Assembly: GCA_019348365.1 (NCBI GenBank)
Contig: JAHWJO010000123.1
Span: forward strand, 1-10,208
DNA: 10,208 nucleotides
Direction: 5' to 3'
Source of the DNA: Armatimonadota bacterium
GTDB taxonomy: Bacteria > Armatimonadota > DTGP01 > JAHWJO01
Part shown: positions 7,560 through 10,208 of the stretch, piece by piece
Position numbering within the stretch: position 1 is the stretch's first letter
How the letters are laid out: each line of letters starts with the position of its first letter
Notes under the pieces: generated by a model
The model's database searches: none
Told to the model about the DNA's origin: nothing
Seen by the model: only the letters and a program-made list of their open reading frames with translations
Program-made: the position numbers and the translations under genes

Positions 7560-7567
7560 CCCCTCCT
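7560..7567 (-). promoter_or_regulatory. Strong ribosome binding site that fixes the maf start
   Basis: On the minus strand AGGAGGGG ends two bases before the ATG at 7557-7555, with the AGGAGG core four bases away. It is the best SD in the window and rules in the shorter 196-aa Maf over the longer open frame. Confidence 0.8.
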
Positions 7568-7655
7568 GTAAGATGGTGACGGGGAACGCGTAAATCGGGC
7601 GGACCGGCGGATGAGAGGCAAGCAGGGCAGGCCATCCGAAGAAATCCGGCACCTT

Positions 7656-7683
7656 ATTCTACCCCGTACGCGGACGATGGGAA
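7656..7683 (-). promoter_or_regulatory. Possible sigma-70-type promoter for maf
   Basis: On the minus strand TTCCCA (7683-7678, 4 of 6 to consensus) is followed after 16 bp by TAGAAT (7661-7656, 5 of 6). Transcription would begin near 7649, giving a leader of about 90 nt before the maf ATG. The -35 match is modest. Confidence 0.35.
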
Positions 7684-7839
7684 CCGTTCGCGGGGATATC
7701 CAATGAAAGCCCCCCGCCTCTGGATCGTGCTCGATGAAGGTTCATCCCATGCGGCAGCGGGAACGAAAACGGGACTCGTTTCGTCATGAGGACGGTGAGA
7801 GGCGGGCGAAAGCCGTAGCAATCGACCGGCTTTCCGTTT
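7684..7839. other. Divergent upstream spacer without a convincing gene
   Basis: This part of the maf/second-kinase intergenic region has open frames on both strands, but none has an SD, a recognisable motif or a plausible start. One local inverted repeat is visible (ACGAAA 7763-7768 with TTTCGT 7779-7784, loop of 10). I see nothing else to call. Confidence 0.4.
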
Positions 7840-7868
7840 TTGATGCCCATGCCGCGCCATGTTATAAT
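7840..7868 (+). promoter_or_regulatory. Strong extended -10 promoter
   Basis: TTGATG (7840-7845, 4 of 6 to TTGACA) is followed by a 17-bp spacer and a perfect TATAAT (7863-7868). TG lies one base before the hexamer (7860-7861), giving the extended -10 form. It stands out from the GC-rich surroundings. Transcription should start near 7875-7877 and run rightwards, about 300 bp before the second kinase. An inverted repeat GCCCAT/ATGGGC (7845-7850, 7867-7872) straddles the spacer and could be an operator. Confidence 0.65.
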
Positions 7869-7874
7869 GGGCCT

Positions 7875-8060
7875 GTAGAGGAACCCTCCTTTACGCCTGC
7901 ATGGGTTCCTATTCCTCTCCGGGCTTTCCGGGTGCCGTCCTGCCCGGACGGACGCAGGGGGCCGGTCCTTTCCTTCTGTTCGGAGTCCGGCGCCCGGCAT
8001 CTCACTTCCCTCTGAAGCGGCCTCTTCCGGCTGACTCCACGCGGAGGGAATGTTTATTTT
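7875..8060 (+). ncRNA. Candidate structured RNA of about 185 nt, or terminable leader of the second kinase gene
   Basis: The candidate runs from the predicted start of the 7840-7868 promoter to the end of a T-rich tract at 8060. Hairpins visible by eye: AGGAACCC/GGGTTCCT (7879-7886 with 7903-7910, loop 16); CCGTCC/GGACGG (7935-7940 with 7946-7951, loop 5); a longer stem at 7957-7968 with 7982-7995, about 11 pairs with one mismatch and a 2-base bulge; then the terminator-like stem at 8006-8050. No long ORF with a usable start fits: the 67-codon frame from 7901 lacks an SD. I could not match the order of stems to 6S RNA, tmRNA, RNase P, SRP RNA or a riboswitch class I know. It could be a stand-alone small RNA or a leader controlling the kinase by attenuation. 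Confidence 0.35.
8006..8060 (+). terminator. Stem followed by T-rich tract, intrinsic terminator-like
   Basis: TTCCCTC (8006-8012) pairs perfectly with GAGGGAA (8044-8050); a G-U and a G-C pair extend it inward, making nine pairs. A smaller stem of five pairs with one bulge sits inside (8016-8020 with 8027-8032). TGTTTATTTT (8051-8060) follows directly. The long enclosed loop makes it less than ideal, but stem plus T-tract is in the right order for the plus strand. A competing 6-bp pairing (GGAGTC 7982-7987 with GACTCC 8033-8038) could open it, as an attenuator would need. Confidence 0.4.
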
Positions 8061-8092
8061 GCCCGTTTCTCACTGAATCGTTCTATTCGCTC

Positions 8093-8123
8093 TCCCTCAT
8101 ATAAAAACTATCCCTCATATAAT
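8093..8123 (+). promoter_or_regulatory. AT-rich direct repeat containing a perfect -10 hexamer
   Basis: TCCCTCATATAA occurs at 8093-8104 and again at 8111-8122, with an 18-bp period. The second copy runs into TATAAT (8118-8123). No good -35 lies 16-18 bp upstream, so if this is a promoter it may need an activator binding the repeat. It sits 55 bp before the second kinase start and would give that gene a promoter independent of the one at 7840. Confidence 0.35.
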
Positions 8124-8152
8124 AATTTGGAGCCGTTACGGCAGCCGTCCCC

Positions 8153-8177
8153 AGGGCGGCTGGAGACTGACCGCCCT
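8153..8177 (+). promoter_or_regulatory. Perfect 7-bp hairpin ending against the start codon of the second kinase
   Basis: AGGGCGG (8153-8159) and CCGCCCT (8171-8177) are perfect complements with an 11-base loop, and the ATG follows at 8178. The only SD-like bases, GGAG at 8162-8165, lie in the loop, 12 bases from the ATG. When folded, the stem would occupy the ribosome landing site, so it may restrain translation. Confidence 0.45.
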
Positions 8178-9899
8178 ATGACCGCTATCGAGCCGGATTA
8201 CTGGAAAAGCCAATACGACCGCCTCAAAAACGAATTCGATGCCCTGCAGAACCGTCTCCAACGCGTTCAGCAGGAGAATCAGGACCTCAAAGCCAAGACC
8301 GGCGAGGATGTCGCGACCCAGCCCGTCACGTCCCCCACGGAATTCGAGGAGACGCTGAAGCGGCTCGTGGTCCGCGTCGCCATGATCCTCCAATCCGAGA
8401 AATGCATGTTCCTCCTGCTGGACCGGGACACCGGGGAGCTGGTCGGCACTCCGCCCGCCTTCGGGTTCGAGGACGGCCACCTGAAGTCGATCCGCATCAA
8501 GGCCACCGAAGGAGTTTCCGGTCTGGTGTTCCGCACCGGGCAGCCCCACATCGTTGAGGATTCCTCCGCCGACCCCCGCGTGGTCAAAGATTTCGTCGAT
8601 GCCACCGAGATGCGGAACGACCTCTGCGTCCCCCTCATCATCGAGAAGCGGGATGAGGACAACCGCATCGTGGACCGCCAGACCATCGGCGTGCTCCACG
8701 TCCTCAACAAACGGTACGGCGGCGCGTTCGGCCCCGAAGACATCAAGCTCCTGACGGTGCTCTCGCGCAACGCGGCGGCGGTCATCGCGCAGGCGCAGCT
8801 CTTCTTCGAGGTCGAGGAGCGGGTCCGCGAGGTCGAGGCGACCATCGAAAGCAGCCCGTTCGGCGTGCTCATGGTCAACACCCACAACGGGATCACCCAG
8901 ATGAACGCTTCGGCGCGGAAGATGCTCCAGGCGAAACCCGACGTGGTGGGCGGGGATTACCGCCAGTGCATCCAGAACGAAGTCGTCGTGGACGCCATCG
9001 CGGCGGCCCTGGAGAGCGGCGAGGAGAAGACGGAAGAGCTCACCGTCGGCCTCGAAGATGCGGCCCACTATTACCAGATGCAGACCGCCATTGTCCGGGG
9101 AGAGGAGGGCGAGCCGATCGGCGTCCTCGCCGCGTTCAACGACGTGACGGAGATCCGCACCATCGAGCAGATGAAGACGAGCCTCGTCTCCCACGTCTCT
9201 CACGAGCTCCGCACTCCGATGACCGCGATCCAGGGATTCATTCAGACTCTCCTGGAGGACGAGAACGAGGAGTGGTACGACCGGGACACCCGGCGGGAGT
9301 TCTACCAGATCATCAACCAGGAGGCTCTTCGCCTCCGGAAGATGGTCTCCACCATGCTCAACGTCTCCCGCATCGAAGCCGGGCGGATCCTCGAAACCGA
9401 TTTCCAGATGCACGACCTGCCGAAACATATCGGCAAGATCATCGCCTTCCAGCAGCCGTACGCCACTAACCACACGCTGATCGTGGATGCGGAGGATGAA
9501 CTCCCCCAGATCGAGTACGACGAGGACATGATCGACCAGGTGCTCACGAACCTCGTCTCGAACGCCATCAAGTACTCGCCCAACGGCGGGGAGGTGCGGA
9601 TCAAGGTGGCCCACGATGACCTCGACCGGCAGGTGCGCGTCGAAGTCACCGATCAGGGTCTGGGCATCCCCCCCGATGCCATGCCGAAGTTGTTCCAGAA
9701 GTACACCCGCGTGGACTCGCCGGGACACAAGGGGATCGCCGGGACCGGCGTGGGCCTCTTCCTCGTCAAATCCCTCATCGAGAATTACCATCACGGGAAG
9801 ATCTGGGTCGAGAGCGAGTACGGCCACGGGAGCAACTTCATCTTCACCCTGCCCTACCGGCAGCCCGAGAAGCCGATGGACGAGACGGAGGAGGCCTGA
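8178..9899 (+). CDS. Soluble sensor histidine kinase: coiled coil, GAF, PAS, HisKA, HATPase
   Basis: The protein is 573 aa with no membrane segment. Residues 8-42 look like a coiled coil. GAF spans about 58-212 (MFLLLDRDTGELVG, GVSGLVFRTGQPHIVEDSS, GVLHVLNK). A second coiled linker (FFEVEERVREVEATIE) leads to a PAS domain, about 226-335 (SSPFGVLMVN to FNDVTEIRTIEQMK). The kinase core has an H-box SHELRTP with phosphoacceptor His342, an N-box QVLTNLVSNAIKYS (454-467), a G1 box DQGLGIP (492-498) and a G2 box GTGVGLFL near 522. All kinase motifs are intact. I chose the ATG at 8178; the frame is open to a TTG at 8127, but that has no SD and its 17 extra residues look untranslated. No response regulator is adjacent, so the partner is unknown. 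A long leader with two possible promoters and a start-site hairpin suggests tight control. Confidence 0.93.
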   Translation: MTAIEPDYWKSQYDRLKNEFDALQNRLQRVQQENQDLKAKTGEDVATQPVTSPTEFEETLKRLVVRVAMILQSEKCMFLLLDRDTGELVGTPPAFGFEDGHLKSIRIKATEGVSGLVFRTGQPHIVEDSSADPRVVKDFVDATEMRNDLCVPLIIEKRDEDNRIVDRQTIGVLHVLNKRYGGAFGPEDIKLLTVLSRNAAAVIAQAQLFFEVEERVREVEATIESSPFGVLMVNTHNGITQMNASARKMLQAKPDVVGGDYRQCIQNEVVVDAIAAALESGEEKTEELTVGLEDAAHYYQMQTAIVRGEEGEPIGVLAAFNDVTEIRTIEQMKTSLVSHVSHELRTPMTAIQGFIQTLLEDENEEWYDRDTRREFYQIINQEALRLRKMVSTMLNVSRIEAGRILETDFQMHDLPKHIGKIIAFQQPYATNHTLIVDAEDELPQIEYDEDMIDQVLTNLVSNAIKYSPNGGEVRIKVAHDDLDRQVRVEVTDQGLGIPPDAMPKLFQKYTRVDSPGHKGIAGTGVGLFLVKSLIENYHHGKIWVESEYGHGSNFIFTLPYRQPEKPMDETEEA

Positions 9900-9956
9900 C
9901 CCGGTCTGACCGAAGACGGACCGCCCCCGTTGGACGTCCCTCCCGACGCGTTCGGA

Positions 9957-9990
9957 GGGGGAATCCCCTTCTTGAAAGGGAACTGTCCCT
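9957..9990 (+). repeat. Two short hairpins downstream of the second kinase gene
   Basis: GGGG-AAT-CCCC (9958-9968) and AGGGA-ACTG-TCCCT (9977-9990) lie 58-91 bp after the kinase stop. The second is followed by CTTGGATTT, a poor T-tract, so either could be a weak terminator, but they look more like pieces of an interspersed repeat. Confidence 0.35.
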
Positions 9991-10054
9991 CTTGGATTTC
10001 CGGTAGAGAAGAGGGTACAAAGCAGGAGGAACCGATCATTGAGCGGATTCGGCT

Positions 10055-10095
10055 TCCCTCCCCGCGTCGGGGAGGGGTTGGGGGAGAGGTCCCCC
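10055..10095. repeat. Pair of GC-rich hairpins back to back
   Basis: CCCTCCCCG and CGGGGAGGG (10056-10064 with 10068-10076) form a perfect 9-bp stem with a CGT loop. Three bases later GGGGGA and TCCCCC (10080-10085 with 10090-10095) form a second stem with a GAGG loop. From memory, similar CCCTCCCC...GGGGAGGGGTTGGGGGAGAGG strings recur between genes in many high-GC genomes, and their minus-strand translation gives the often mis-annotated 'NPSPTRGG' peptide. This looks like one such copy. Confidence 0.55.
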
Positions 10096-10134
10096 TCCCT
10101 CCCGCCCGGAATCTCCGTCCCATGGAATCCTTTT

Positions 10135-10171
10135 CTGAATATCCGATATCCTGAATATCCGATATCCTGAA
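10135..10171. repeat. 16-bp tandem duplication (two copies plus 5 bases)
   Basis: CTGAATATCCGATATC occurs at 10135-10150 and again at 10151-10166 without a gap, followed by CTGAA (10167-10171). Each copy contains the odd palindrome ATATC-C-GATAT. It is much more AT-rich than its flanks and lies 27-63 bp before a possible start codon at 10198, where it could act as a binding site or simply be an unstable repeat. Confidence 0.75.
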
Positions 10172-10197
10172 GGGGTTCGCCCTCGCACGAAGAAATC

Positions 10198-10208
10198 ATG
10201 AAGAACGC
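10198..10208 (+). CDS. Possible first codons of the next gene (cut by window edge)
   Basis: ATG AAG AAC GC at the right edge could begin a protein 'MKNA...'. There is only a weak purine-rich stretch (GAAGAAA, 10189-10195) very close to the ATG as a possible SD. Position after a repeat-rich spacer and the Lys-Asn opening are compatible with a real start, but four codons cannot decide it. Confidence 0.25.

Noticed and set aside
6967..7635. Longer Maf with start at 7635
   Set aside because: The 26 extra residues are unlike Maf N-termini, and the strong SD at 7560-7567 marks the inner ATG.
7875..8060. 6S RNA
   Set aside because: Size and promoter context fit, but I could not draw the single long rod with a central open bubble; the visible stems are consecutive local hairpins.
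7901..8104. 67-codon ORF inside the candidate RNA
   Set aside because: There is no SD, its start lies within a hairpin arm, and its composition (Pro, Ser, Arg, Phe rich) is not protein-like. It also runs through the terminator-like stem.
8127..9899. TTG start at 8127 for the second kinase
   Set aside because: There is no SD before it, and it would lie at the expected start of transcription from the TATAAT at 8118-8123. The ATG at 8178 better fits the protein's beginning.
8136..10199. Minus-strand open frame of 687 codons
   Set aside because: It covers the whole second kinase gene in antisense and begins inside the repeat-rich spacer. The opening residues are translated repeat, and no protein family is visible.

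Overview
This is a GC-rich stretch of bacterial chromosome with six protein-coding genes (one cut by the left edge), perhaps the first codons of a seventh at the right edge, and intergenic regions unusually rich in inverted repeats. I saw no tRNA, rRNA, CRISPR array or transposase. The codon use, the mostly SD-led starts, the two large soluble sensor kinases and the hairpin-type dispersed repeats would suit Armatimonadota, Chloroflexota or another high-GC environmental lineage. That placement is a weak guess, because nothing in the window fixes taxonomy.

Layout. 2-349 (+) is the end of an unrecognised small beta-rich protein. 392-943 (+) is a conserved-looking hypothetical protein of 183 aa. 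974-1129 is a two-armed inverted repeat in which each arm folds into two hairpins, and the arms differ mainly by compensatory base-pair changes. 1179-2486 (+) is a secreted TIM-barrel glycoside hydrolase-like protein. 2487-2652 is a hairpin-rich convergent gap. 2653-6804 (-) is a 1383-aa soluble hybrid histidine kinase (GAF, five PAS, GAF, HisKA, HATPase, receiver). 6967-7557 (-) is a Maf/YhdE nucleotide pyrophosphatase with a near-perfect Shine-Dalgarno. 7558-8177 is a divergent regulatory region. 8178-9899 (+) is a second soluble histidine kinase (coiled coil, GAF, PAS, HisKA, HATPase). 9900-10197 is a repeat-rich spacer, followed by a possible new start codon at 10198.

How the parts relate. 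The two kinases are transcribed in opposite directions on either side of maf. Neither has a separate response regulator in the window, so their output partners are unknown. Both read soluble signals through GAF and PAS domains rather than through a membrane sensor. The maf gene and the hybrid kinase share a strand but are 162 bp apart, so co-transcription is possible but unproven.

The two most interesting items are non-coding. The first is the covarying inverted repeat at 974-1129. The second is a cassette at 7840-8060: an extended -10 promoter, several predicted hairpins and a terminator-like stem followed by a T-rich tract. It could make a discrete RNA of about 185 nt, or a terminable leader upstream of the second kinase.
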